Shown here one piece after another: positions 1 through 7,904 of a stretch of DNA of 64,000 nt (its first letter is position 1; every line of letters begins with the position of its first letter). The notes below the pieces were generated by a model. That model saw nothing but the letters and a program-made list of their open reading frames with translations, was not told the origin of the DNA and ran no database searches. Position numbers and translations under genes: made by a program. This DNA is from an uncultured Erythrobacter sp. (lineage in GTDB: Bacteria > Pseudomonadota > Alphaproteobacteria > Sphingomonadales > Sphingomonadaceae), in contig CANKYZ010000001.1 of the NCBI GenBank assembly GCA_947488325.1, forward strand, positions 310,001 through 374,000. Reading direction: 5' to 3'.

Positions 1-158
1 AAGATTGAGCCAGCCTGTTGCAACCCAGTTGTAAGATACGCGGCCAATGCCTTGTTTGCTTCGTTGGGCAAGTCGGCTGTTTGTCCTTCAACAGCAATCC
101 CATGCATGTCTTCGATGACGCAAGTGAACCTCGCAAAGAGTTCAGCAGTCTCGGTCAT
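1..158 (-). CDS. Hypothetical protein downstream of resolvase (partial, cut by window edge)
   Basis: An open frame begins with ATG at 156-158 and runs off the left end of the window; it starts MTETAELFARFTCVIED. Its start codon overlaps the stop codon of the resolvase upstream in an ATGA arrangement, so translation is probably coupled. Only about 52 residues are visible and no motif is recognisable. A small acidic open frame behind a Tn3-type resolvase is a common arrangement on mobile elements, which suggests a mobile-element accessory role, but no function can be assigned. Confidence 0.5.
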   Translation of the reverse strand, partial: MTETAELFARFTCVIEDMHGIAVEGQTADLPNEANKALAAYLTTGLQQAGSI

Positions 159-721
159 GCCCGATCCTCTGCCAGAAGGCGGTAAACGGACGCACGCGAC
201 ACCTCTAGGCGGCTGGCGATCTCCGAGGGAGCAAGCCCCTCATCAGCGAGTTTGCGTATCTCGGGGAGTTTACGGCAAGCAGTTGGTGCGCGTCCGCGAT
301 ATTTCCCCTCGCGCTTGGCTTTCTCGATGCCCTCGCGCTGGCGAACCAACATCAACTCGCGCTCGAACTGCGCAAGAGCGGCAAACATCGTCAAGACCAA
401 CTTTCCCGAGGGTGACTTCGTGTCCATCTCCGACCCGCCGAAGTCGATGATACGCAAGCCGACGCCCTTAGCCTCAAGCCGATCAAGAATGCCGAGAAGG
501 TCCGATGTTGAGCGCGCGAGACGATCCAAGCGGACCACGACAAGCACGTCGCCTTCACGAACAAAGTCTAATGCGGCTTCAAGCTGGGGCCGCTCATCAA
601 CCGAGGAGACCTGCTCCTGAAACAGCTTATCGTTACAACCCGTTGTAAGAAGTTGCTCTATCTGGCTTTCTAGTCCAGCCACTTGGTCGAACGTCGACGT
701 TCTCGCATAGCCTACGAGCAT
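155..721 (-). CDS. Serine recombinase / resolvase (TnpR/Hin type)
   Basis: Small serine recombinase of 188 residues, the usual length of resolvases and invertases. The N-terminal catalytic domain opens MLVGYARTSTFDQ, with the presumed nucleophile serine at residue 9, and continues with the conserved LDRLARS segment. A long connecting helix (about 100-140, FAALAQFERELMLVRQREG) leads to a C-terminal helix-turn-helix (about 150-185, APSEIASRLEVSRASVYRLL). Family members cut and rejoin DNA at short res or gix sites through a 5'-phosphoserine link. No transposase lies in the window, so it may be a transposon remnant, an island resolvase or a plasmid-type dimer resolver. The res site would be expected at 722-772 but was not identified. 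Confidence 0.9.
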   Translation of the reverse strand: MLVGYARTSTFDQVAGLESQIEQLLTTGCNDKLFQEQVSSVDERPQLEAALDFVREGDVLVVVRLDRLARSTSDLLGILDRLEAKGVGLRIIDFGGSEMDTKSPSGKLVLTMFAALAQFERELMLVRQREGIEKAKREGKYRGRAPTACRKLPEIRKLADEGLAPSEIASRLEVSRASVYRLLAEDRA

Positions 722-772
722 GATAAATCGTTATTTGGCATGCACTTAGGTTAGCCTAGTGCGGGGTATGGT

Positions 773-1039
773 CTAGGGCAAAGTGCGCTTCTTCCGCCTC
801 CCAAGGCTCGCACTGCGCTTGCGACCCAACACAAAGAGGTGGGCCAGACGTAGTTCTTCGCGCAGATCACGGGCGTAGCTTATCTCTTCCGACAATCTAG
901 CGTTCTGGCTCGATTTTGCTTTGCCTTCGGGCGTCCTCGGTCCTGTCGACTTTTCCCAAGGCTTTGACTGGCGAATAACCTCCCGCTGCCTAGCCTTTCG
1001 TTCTGGCGTCCAAGCTGATTTCGTTCCCATCGTTTGCAA
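773..1039 (-). CDS. Small conserved basic hypothetical protein
   Basis: 88-residue, strongly basic protein beginning MQTMGTKSAWTPERKARQRE. It contains the block KPWEKSTGPRTPEGKAKSSQNA, which I recognise as a motif recurring in short uncharacterised bacterial proteins, often near mobile elements. There is no membrane segment or signal peptide. The C-terminus is a lysine/arginine tail (GRRKKRTLP), consistent with nucleic-acid binding, though that is inference. It lies upstream of and on the same strand as the resolvase, with about 50 bases between them. Function unknown. Confidence 0.55.
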   Translation of the reverse strand: MQTMGTKSAWTPERKARQREVIRQSKPWEKSTGPRTPEGKAKSSQNARLSEEISYARDLREELRLAHLFVLGRKRSASLGRRKKRTLP

Positions 1040-1228
1040 CCATTCTGTTCAGTTCGCTTTGGGGCTTATAGCTTAGTTTCGTTCCTTCTCCAGCAAATCG
1101 CATAAGCAAGTGATGCTACAAGCCATTGTTATCCCCGCCATTACTACTTGATGGAATGCTATTATCGCTGCATCTATAAATATACGAATGGCGATCATTG
1201 CTTACTCGCCTCTTTTTTTGGAGATTTC

Positions 1229-2251
1229 ATGCAAACTTGGATGGTGAGGCTTGGCAGGTTCGGCGAGCAGGAACAGGCTGCTTTGGATACAGGGGTGCTT
1301 GTCACTGGTTGGACAATGCCGGACATATCGGCTGCCAAAGGTCGCGAAGATATTTATGCTGCTCTGGAGAGTTTGGGCAGCAATGATAAATCAGGAACCC
1401 TCAAAAACTGGGCCGTGCAGCTAAACCAGTTCCTACATGATATTGAAGAAGGCGACCTCGTAGTCATCCCACTCAAGACCACTGGAGAGGTTGCGATTGG
1501 ACGGTTCAAAGGGGGCTATGTCCATGACAAGGAAGGCCATCCTACCAGAAGTGTAGAATGGCTTCGCACTGACTTACCAAGAACAGCGATTAAGCAGGAC
1601 CTCCTTTACAGTTTGGGCGCTTCACAAACAGTGTGTCGGATCAGCCGCAACGAAGCGCCAATGCGGTTTGAGCAGCTTGCCAAAAAGGGCATTGATCCGG
1701 GGCCGAACGCTAACATCAAAATCTCTAAGGATAATGCCGCTCCCGAGGAGGATGCAGAGATTGACGGTTTGACCGATCTAGAGCCGATTGCTCGTGATCA
1801 AATAGTGAAGCACATATCGGCAAACTTTGCGGGCCATGCTTTCACTCGCCTCATAGGCGCAATACTTGAAGCAGACGGCTACCGAACTCGCGTGTCACCT
1901 CCCGGAAGCGACAAAGGCGTCGATATTGTAGCAGGCAAAGGTGCGCTTGGTTTTGATGAGCCTCGCTTGGTGGTGCAGGTTAAATCCGGAGACATTGTAG
2001 TCGACCAACCAACTCTCCAAGGGCTTCTGGGTTCAATCCAAGATACGAATGCCGATTATGGGCTTGTAGTCTCATGGTCCGGCTTCAAAAGCAGCGTCAG
2101 GCAACGAACAAACGACCTCTATTTCAGGGTCCGGCTTTGGGGGCGCGACGAGATACTTGATGCTCTTTTCGGAGTTTATGATCAATTGCCAGAGAGTATT
2201 CGCGCGGATCTGCCACTGCAAAAGACTTGGACACTCGTCGACGATAGCTAG
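1229..2251 (+). CDS. Mrr-type restriction endonuclease with N-terminal PUA/EVE-like domain
   Basis: The start is placed at ATG 1229 because GGAG lies about 6 bases upstream; a longer frame from 1148 has a less likely leader. The protein has about 340 residues. The N-terminal half (1-150) contains GDLVVIPLKTTGEVAIG and a VEWLR segment, resembling the PUA/EVE-like readers found in modification-dependent restriction enzymes. The C-terminal part (about 205-310) is an Mrr catalytic domain of the PD-(D/E)xK fold, with GVDIVAG near 230 and QVKSGD near 249 supplying the metal-binding and lysine residues. A type IV enzyme that cleaves modified foreign DNA is the best inference. It sits upstream of a type II restriction-modification pair, in a defence context. 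The modified base it might recognise cannot be read from sequence. Confidence 0.75.
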   Translation: MQTWMVRLGRFGEQEQAALDTGVLVTGWTMPDISAAKGREDIYAALESLGSNDKSGTLKNWAVQLNQFLHDIEEGDLVVIPLKTTGEVAIGRFKGGYVHDKEGHPTRSVEWLRTDLPRTAIKQDLLYSLGASQTVCRISRNEAPMRFEQLAKKGIDPGPNANIKISKDNAAPEEDAEIDGLTDLEPIARDQIVKHISANFAGHAFTRLIGAILEADGYRTRVSPPGSDKGVDIVAGKGALGFDEPRLVVQVKSGDIVVDQPTLQGLLGSIQDTNADYGLVVSWSGFKSSVRQRTNDLYFRVRLWGRDEILDALFGVYDQLPESIRADLPLQKTWTLVDDS

Positions 2252-2447
2252 GTTGGTCAACGATCCAACTGACATCTAGGCATCAGCAAGAATGCGTGTT
2301 CTTGGCATTGAGGGACTTCTGCGAGACACATCAGCCGCAAAATCTATAGTCCAACTAGGGGAAAGTTCTATTAGAACACAATTGTCATCAACTAGCAGCA
2401 AGTCTAACGACTGATTCCAATGTAATTTCCTTTTGGGAGCACCTCGC

Positions 2448-3299
2448 TTGAAAGCCGCCAAACTTGAGTGTCATTCTTCTCAATCTGGCGTCCAGCCAGA
2501 ATGGGTCGAAATTGAGAACATTGATGATGCCGGAGTAGCCAACGCTCGAGCCAATCTAGATGCGATGCTTCGCACCAAGGTGCAAGTGTCTGACGCCGTA
2601 GCTCAAGGCTATCACGACGTTGTAATCGCTTTCCCCAAAGCCAACCCAAGCGATCTATGGCAGCATGTTATTTATCGACATTTACTCGCGACTGGCTGGA
2701 GCGACCAACGATGGAAAAGGGTATCCGGCTTCGCGCTTGAACGCGCACTTGTCGCCCTATACAACCCCTACTTGGCCCAAGCTAGCCTCCGTTTGCGTAT
2801 ACTTACCAAGAAGGAGGCTGATCAAAAATTAGCGGCACTTGGCGTCACAGAAGCGAAAGCATCAAAGGTCGATCTGTTCATTGAGGGCCTTAAATCAGGC
2901 ATTTGGCATGCCTTTGGTGCCGCGCATGTGAAATCGAGCATAGCAGAACGAATACAAGATGATGTTCCGGCTAGCAGCACGTTTATGGATCGCGGACTTA
3001 CTTCGATTGCTTTGACAATGGACGCTAAAAGCTACCCGCCTCCTCATGGCAATTGCGTGAATTATGGAGAGCTTGGGGGACGAAGCATGGGTGTCGATAA
3101 AGAGAGGATTAAGCGCGACTACATCGAAGCAACAGGCCAATTTGACGGGTTGTTCTCGTTCAATTTACGCACTCCACCTAGCCCTGCAAATACGGCTTCT
3201 GGGAAGAAGATTTTCACATTGCCGCTGCCAACCAGCGGCAATGACGAATTAGTTCAATTCCTATCGGACAAGTGGAGCACTTATTCAAAGGCAATTTGA
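2448..3299 (+). CDS. Type II restriction endonuclease, BsaWI-like (CCGG family)
   Basis: About 283 residues from TTG at 2448, chosen because GGGAG lies 8 bases upstream; an in-frame TTG at 2433 has no such site. The segment around residues 160-172 reads AHVKSSIAERIQDD. A K-x-S motif followed closely by E-R fits CCGG-recognising type II enzymes such as NgoMIV and BsaWI, where the lysine is catalytic and the (D/E)R pair reads the CCGG core. A following MDRGLTSIALTMDAKS segment also fits. A methyltransferase lies immediately downstream in the opposite orientation, with 3' ends overlapping by 19 bases, completing a restriction-modification system. The exact recognition sequence is unknown; a target with a CCGG core is an inference. 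Confidence 0.75.
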   Translation: MKAAKLECHSSQSGVQPEWVEIENIDDAGVANARANLDAMLRTKVQVSDAVAQGYHDVVIAFPKANPSDLWQHVIYRHLLATGWSDQRWKRVSGFALERALVALYNPYLAQASLRLRILTKKEADQKLAALGVTEAKASKVDLFIEGLKSGIWHAFGAAHVKSSIAERIQDDVPASSTFMDRGLTSIALTMDAKSYPPPHGNCVNYGELGGRSMGVDKERIKRDYIEATGQFDGLFSFNLRTPPSPANTASGKKIFTLPLPTSGNDELVQFLSDKWSTYSKAI

Positions 3300-4192
3300 G
3301 TTTGGACAGCTTCATCAATGGACTCGTTTGCCAATTCGCACATCGCTTGGTCCAACTCAAATCCGATAAAATCATGGCCCATTTGACGTGCGGCCCTTGC
3401 GGTCGTGCCGCTTCCCATGAACGGGTCGCAAATGACAGCGTTTTCACAGTTAATGCCAGCAGCATCGATGCATTGCAGTGGAAGATCGATAGGAAATGTA
3501 GAACAGTGAGGAAGTTTGTTTGGGGTTTGCTTAAGTTGCCAAATTGAGCCGACCGGAGGCTTTACTCTAAACGCGTGTCGCTCGTCCTTCGCAAAAATAT
3601 AGATACCCTCATGTTTGCGATGAGGGCGGCGGCATCGACCCTCTGGCAACGCCCTTGCCTTGGCCCAAATGACTTCGCCTCGGAACAGAAAACTAAGGCC
3701 ACTCATAGCGCCCACAATTCGATATGGGAGAGCCAAAAGGTTGCCATATTGAAGCCAACCCGCCTCCTTTTCTATAAACGCCCGACGACGGCCTCTATTC
3801 TTGGTGTAGGCGGAGTTATCAGCGGGCAAGCCAGTGCCGTCTTTTCCGAGAGAACTGTGCTTACTATCATCCTCCCGCCAATTGATCGGGGTATTGTAGG
3901 CATCACCTACATTTAGCCAAAGGGTTCCCTCCGGTTTTAAGCAACGCATGCCCTCGGCTAAGATCGCGACTAAATTCTCGACATACTCTCGCGGATCAGC
4001 CTCCGAACCTAAGCCGTCCGCACCTCTTTGGCCCCAATATGGAGGAGAGGTCACGATCACGTCGAGGCAATCATCCGGCATGGCTTTGAAACCCTGCAAG
4101 CAATCGAGATTGTGAACTGCATTGAGGGTAAGCCCTCCTAATTTCTTAGAAGAATGAGCCAGTTCAATTTTCTCAGGAGCAACAACTGTCAC
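3281..4192 (-). CDS. DNA methyltransferase of a type II R-M system (TSPPYW, N4-cytosine-like)
   Basis: 303-residue S-adenosylmethionine-dependent DNA methyltransferase. The catalytic motif IV, TSPPYWG, lies near residue 50 and the cofactor motif I, DPFMGSGTT, near residue 255. Catalytic motif first and cofactor motif last defines the beta class, and TSPPYW is typical of N4-cytosine enzymes, though N6-adenine cannot be excluded. A variable target-recognition stretch lies between. It is convergent with the endonuclease gene and their last 19 bases overlap, so the two would form antisense transcripts. Its role would be to protect host sites from the partner endonuclease. A GTTC-N7-GTTC sequence lies just upstream of the start (4207-4221). 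Confidence 0.88.
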   Translation of the reverse strand: MTVVAPEKIELAHSSKKLGGLTLNAVHNLDCLQGFKAMPDDCLDVIVTSPPYWGQRGADGLGSEADPREYVENLVAILAEGMRCLKPEGTLWLNVGDAYNTPINWREDDSKHSSLGKDGTGLPADNSAYTKNRGRRRAFIEKEAGWLQYGNLLALPYRIVGAMSGLSFLFRGEVIWAKARALPEGRCRRPHRKHEGIYIFAKDERHAFRVKPPVGSIWQLKQTPNKLPHCSTFPIDLPLQCIDAAGINCENAVICDPFMGSGTTARAARQMGHDFIGFELDQAMCELANESIDEAVQTQIAFE

Positions 4193-4206
4193 ATTTTACC
4201 CTTCTC

Positions 4207-4221
4207 GTTCTTTGTTCGTTC
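4207..4221 (-). promoter_or_regulatory. Possible LexA-type box upstream of the methyltransferase
   Basis: The sequence GTTC-TTTGTTC-GTTC matches the alphaproteobacterial LexA consensus GTTC-N7-GTTC exactly. It lies 15 to 29 bases before the methyltransferase start codon, where a repressor could act. The spacer itself contains another GTTC, so the match may be chance within a T-rich repeat. Low confidence. Confidence 0.3.
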
Positions 4222-4434
4222 TCTAAGTCTGACAGAGTTGCTCCTTCACTACTAGGAACAAATTCGGTTTTTCCTCACAGCCGATTTTCACATGATAAAA
4301 AAATGAGAAGCAACTAACCTCACATATGCCCACAAGGCTGTAACCTAGCCGCGCCGGTTGCGACCCAACTAGGCGATAACCAACACATAACTGCCACAAG
4401 ACAGGGTCGGGTTACGCCAAAAACCCCAGAAAAG

Positions 4435-4480
4435 TGGTGCACCCGAGAGGATTCGAACCTCTGGCCTCTGCCTTCGGAGG
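4435..4480 (-). pseudogene. Displaced 3' half of host tRNA-Arg(CCG); attL
   Basis: These 46 bases match the T arm, variable loop, 3' anticodon stem and acceptor 3' strand of tRNA-Arg(CCG), with an encoded CCA at 4435-4437. The D arm and 5' acceptor strand are absent: beyond 4480 the sequence is unrelated. The 14-bp block at 4467-4480 recurs at 22882-22895 and is the crossover core. One anticodon-stem base and the discriminator base differ from the complete tRNA at 22671, but the stem base matches the 5' fragment at the far end of the island. This half and that fragment were therefore once a single gene. The integrase gene starts 187 bases further in, as expected for an island end. Confidence 0.88.
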
Positions 4481-4610
4481 AAATATTGTGACCTTTCCGA
4501 AATATACGATAGAGCACGTCGCTGTACGATAAAGCGCTGAAAAGTATTGTCTTTCCAACAATCGACACCGAAGTCTCTATCCGAACACAGGCCGTGATTT
4601 CCTCCCAAAT

Positions 4611-4636
4611 GCTTACGTGGTGCTTACGCGAGATTT
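4611..4636 (+). repeat. Candidate integrase arm-type site, left end
   Basis: The arrangement GCTTACG-4 bases-GCTTACGCGAGATTT is repeated with identical spacing at 22764-22789 near the right end; only the four spacer bases differ. It lies between attL and the integrase start codon, where arm-type binding sites for tyrosine integrases usually sit. Integrase binding is inferred from position, not shown. Confidence 0.55.
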
Positions 4637-4667
4637 GCAGAGGGACGGGCCGGAAAGGTGACTTCCG

Positions 4668-6005
4668 ATGCCGAAACTTACAAAACGCTTCGTCGACTCC
4701 ATGAAAGCCCGCGACAAGGATTACGTCATTTGGGATGACGACTTGCCAGGGTTTGGGCTGCGGGTCTTCATCTCGGGCAAACGTAGCTACATCATTCAGT
4801 ATCGAGCTGAAGGACGGTCCAGGCGTTACTCCATAGGCCTTCATGGCATCTGGACTCCTGAGACGGCGCGGAAGGAGGCGCGCGCTCAGCTTGGCAAGGT
4901 CGCCAGAGGAGATAACCCGACTGAAGAGCGGCAAACACGGCGTAATGCTATTACTGTCGGGGAGCTTGCTGAGCAGTATATGGCAGCCATGAATGCTAGT
5001 CTCATTCTCGGGAAAGGTGGTCGTCCTAAAAAACAAGCGACAATCTACACCGATATCGGGCGCATCAACGGACACATCATCCCATTAATCGGTCAGCGGA
5101 AGGTTCAAGACCTGACGAAAGCAAACGTCACGAAGATGATGAATGACGTGATCGCGGGTAAGACAAAAGCTGTCCGCAAGACCTCTAACATGCGTGGAAA
5201 GTCGATTTTGCGTGGCGGACGTGGGACAGCGAGCCGGTGTGTCGGTCTCGTCGGTTCGATGCTGACCTATGCGATCAGTTTAGGGATTATTGAACATAAT
5301 GTGACCCATGGAATAAAGAAACCCAAGGACCGGGTCCGTGACCGAAGGTTGAGCGAAGATGAATACCGCCTCCTCGGCGCGATGCTGAACGAAGTGGAGG
5401 AAGACCCCGAGCTTGAAACGACTGGGGCAGTTATCAGGTTGCTGGCACTGACCGGTTGCCGTCGTAGCGAAATCATATCTCTCAGATGGGACGAGGTAGA
5501 CTTTGAGAATAGCTGTTTGCGCCTTGCAGACTCTAAAGAAGGCGCCTCCATTAGGCCAATTGGCTTATCCGCGATTGAGCTGTTGGAGGAGCGCGGAAAG
5601 AAAACCAAAAGCGAGTATGTCTTTCCTGGACCGAGGGGCGCGGGCCCGTTCGGCAGCTTTCCGAACCACTGGCAGAAGATCTTCGGCAGGGGAGAGTTGC
5701 CAGACTTCACGGCACATGTCCTTCGGCATAGCTTTGCAAGCACTGCGAATGATCTCGGCTTCACAGAAAGCACCATAGCCGCACTTCTCGGCCATGCGAC
5801 GAATTCGATCACTAGCAAATATATTCACTCGCTAGACACCGTGCTCGTAATGGCGGCCGATACCGTGGCAGGCTATGTTCAGGGCTTGCTGGACGGCGCT
5901 GAGTTCGGGCAAACCACCTACGCACTCGACAAGACTGTTCGACGTGAAGCGCTGGCACGATTTTTCGCGCAATCTGCTGCGACGGAGACAAGACCGATCA
6001 CTTAA
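4668..6005 (+). CDS. Tyrosine-type site-specific integrase (phage/island type)
   Basis: 445-residue integrase that would insert and excise the island at the tRNA-Arg gene. An N-terminal DUF4102-like arm-binding domain (1-80, beginning MPKLTKRFVDSMKARDKD) precedes a SAM-like core-binding region (about 95-215) and the catalytic domain. Catalytic residues visible are the arginine in TGCRRSEI (about 263), HVLRHSF (about 347-353), the histidine in LLGHA (about 375) and the tyrosine in SKYIH (about 384). It lies directly inside attL, transcribed toward the cargo. A stray copy of its last 30 or so codons lies at 12103-12189, pointing to a second related integrase. It appears intact, so the island could still be mobile. 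Confidence 0.95.
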   Translation: MPKLTKRFVDSMKARDKDYVIWDDDLPGFGLRVFISGKRSYIIQYRAEGRSRRYSIGLHGIWTPETARKEARAQLGKVARGDNPTEERQTRRNAITVGELAEQYMAAMNASLILGKGGRPKKQATIYTDIGRINGHIIPLIGQRKVQDLTKANVTKMMNDVIAGKTKAVRKTSNMRGKSILRGGRGTASRCVGLVGSMLTYAISLGIIEHNVTHGIKKPKDRVRDRRLSEDEYRLLGAMLNEVEEDPELETTGAVIRLLALTGCRRSEIISLRWDEVDFENSCLRLADSKEGASIRPIGLSAIELLEERGKKTKSEYVFPGPRGAGPFGSFPNHWQKIFGRGELPDFTAHVLRHSFASTANDLGFTESTIAALLGHATNSITSKYIHSLDTVLVMAADTVAGYVQGLLDGAEFGQTTYALDKTVRREALARFFAQSAATETRPIT

Positions 6006-6201
6006 AGGCTATACCAGTAGCGAGGCACATCAACTGTCAGACTTTACGTCTAAAGAGCGCGTAACTGCCATATATGACGGGCGGTACTTTCAGATAGTAG
6101 CGGCCAGCCCAACGCAAACACCCTCGGAACCTAAGGCGGTGGACAAAATGTAAGCTTCGTGCTACATAAAGGCTCAATTTGTAGCGCGAAGAACTCAAAT
6201 C

Positions 6202-6537
6202 ATGCCAACACCTCACCGCCCTCCTGTCGCTGTACGCCGCACGCTGCGTAAGCTGGGCTCAGACATTCACGACGCGCGCAGGCGCCGCAAACTGCCTATG
6301 GCGGTCGTGGCCGAGCGCGCATTTACATCCCGTTCGACACTTCAAAAAATCGAAGCGGGCGACGCGAACGTCGGCATCGGCATCTATGCATCAGTGCTTC
6401 AAGCGCTTGGTCTGCTAGATGGCCTCGGGAACATCGCTGACATCGGAAACGATGAAGTAGGCCAGTCTCTCGCCAGCGCCAATCTGCCCAAACGTGTCCG
6501 CCTCAAGAGCAAGGCGGGGTCGCCGTCTCGTGAGTAA
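6202..6537 (+). CDS. HipB-like XRE antitoxin
   Basis: 111-residue helix-turn-helix protein. The XRE domain spans about residues 18-75 (LGSDIHDARRRRKLP, AERAFTSRSTLQKIEAGD), the HipB pattern. HipB proteins bind their HipA kinase and repress their own operon. The C-terminal tail is basic. It overlaps the hipA-like gene by 8 bases, so the two are co-translated. The gene follows the integrase after about 200 bases that hold nothing else recognisable. The assignment rests on the domain plus the HipA neighbour. Confidence 0.85.
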   Translation: MPTPHRPPVAVRRTLRKLGSDIHDARRRRKLPMAVVAERAFTSRSTLQKIEAGDANVGIGIYASVLQALGLLDGLGNIADIGNDEVGQSLASANLPKRVRLKSKAGSPSRE

Positions 6538-7777
6538 CATCGAAGTCCATATCGACCTCAATGGGCAGTGTCGGCAGATCGGGATCGCACGTGCAAATCA
6601 GGTGCGCGGCAGCGAAACGGTCTTGTTCGAGTATGTCGATGATTGGCTCGATGATCCCGAGCGGTTTTCCATCGAGCCTGCCCTCATGCTAACGCGCGGC
6701 GGCTTCGCACCGCCGCAAGGCCAAGCCATGTTTGGTTCTCTCGGAGATTCGGCACCGGATACCTGGGGACGCCGCCTGATGCAACGTGCCGAGCGTCGTC
6801 TCGCGGACCAAGAAGGGCGACGAGTTCGGACACTGACGGAAACCGATTACCTACTTGGTGTAGCCGATGAAACGCGACTGGGGGCGCTTCGCTTTCGGCG
6901 TCTGGACGATGATGTGTTCCAAGCGCCCGTCCGCGCGGGTGTCCCAGCTTTGATCGAGCTCGGCCGTCTGCTGCAAGTCACGGAACGCATCCTGCGGGAT
7001 GAGGAGACAGACGAAGACCTTCAGCTGATCTTCGCTCCAGGGTCATCGCTCGGCGGCGCACGCCCTAAAGCTTCGATCATCGATCAACACGGCCACCTGT
7101 CCATCGCGAAGTTTCCGAAGGAGACGGATGAATACAGCATGGAAACCTGGGAGGAGATTGCGCTTCGCCTTGCTGGGCGCGCTGGCATAACGACGCCCCA
7201 TCACGAACTGGTCAAGGTCGCAGGCAAAGCCGTATTGCTTTCGCGACGGTTCGACCGTGACGGTCTACTACGGACCCCATTTCTTTCAGCTATGGCTATG
7301 ACCGGCTCCAAAGACGGCGAACGCGGAAGTTACCCCGAGATTGTCGACGCGCTCTCTCAACATGGCGCAAGGGCAAAGCAAGATGCGATCGAACTCTATC
7401 GCCGGGTAGCTTTCAGCGTGCTGATTTCCAACGTGGATGATCATCTGCGCAATCATGGTTTCTTGTGGGCCGGTAAGGATGGTTGGATTTTATCGCCCGC
7501 CTACGACCTGAACCCGGTCCCCGCCGATCTTAAAGCCCGCGTGCTCACGACCAACATCGATCTTGACGAAGGGACTTGCTCGCTCGACCTGCTACAGGCT
7601 TCGGCAGAATATTTTGGCTTGGGGCTCGACAACGCTCAGTCAGTTATCAAGGACGTTGCCGCAGCCACGTCCACTTGGCGGGAAACGGCACGAGAGGTCG
7701 GCGCGCGTGGTGGCGAAATCAATCGCATGGCAAGCGCCTTCGAACACGATGATCTGACACGAGCGTTGGCTCTATGA
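6530..7777 (+). CDS. HipA-like serine/threonine kinase toxin
   Basis: About 415 residues from GTG 6530, which overlaps the end of the antitoxin gene. The HipA fold is clear: an N-terminal subdomain, SLGGARPKA near residue 172 (nucleotide loop), LSRRFDR (about 240), the catalytic-loop segment NVDDHLRNHGF (about 301-311) and AYDLNP (about 324) in place of a DFG metal motif. HipA kinases phosphorylate translation components such as GltX, causing growth arrest and persistence. Here the pair may stabilise the island or act as abortive defence; the sequence cannot say which. The protein is of usual length for HipA and all key motifs are present. Confidence 0.88.
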   Translation: MSNIEVHIDLNGQCRQIGIARANQVRGSETVLFEYVDDWLDDPERFSIEPALMLTRGGFAPPQGQAMFGSLGDSAPDTWGRRLMQRAERRLADQEGRRVRTLTETDYLLGVADETRLGALRFRRLDDDVFQAPVRAGVPALIELGRLLQVTERILRDEETDEDLQLIFAPGSSLGGARPKASIIDQHGHLSIAKFPKETDEYSMETWEEIALRLAGRAGITTPHHELVKVAGKAVLLSRRFDRDGLLRTPFLSAMAMTGSKDGERGSYPEIVDALSQHGARAKQDAIELYRRVAFSVLISNVDDHLRNHGFLWAGKDGWILSPAYDLNPVPADLKARVLTTNIDLDEGTCSLDLLQASAEYFGLGLDNAQSVIKDVAAATSTWRETAREVGARGGEINRMASAFEHDDLTRALAL

Positions 7778-7904
7778 CATACACTGCCATTAATACTGTT
7801 GTGCTGGCTGGACATTGTCGGCCGATCCATCCGAGCACCAGCATGTCCATAGACTCAGCCAAGACAATAAAGTCGCCAATATTCTTTAATTCACGAGGCG
7901 TGCA

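Noticed and set aside
631-652. Palindromic TTACAACCCGTTGTAA inside the resolvase gene, similar to bases 17-37
   Set aside because: Both are within coding sequence and encode similar LTTG residues; not convincing as res sites.
1148-1228. Upstream extension of the Mrr-type nuclease gene
   Set aside because: The added residues are Cys/Tyr-rich and unlike protein of this family; GGAG supports ATG 1229.
4435-4480. Functional tRNA gene at the left end
   Set aside because: Only the 3' half is present; the sequence beyond the anticodon loop is unrelated to tRNA.
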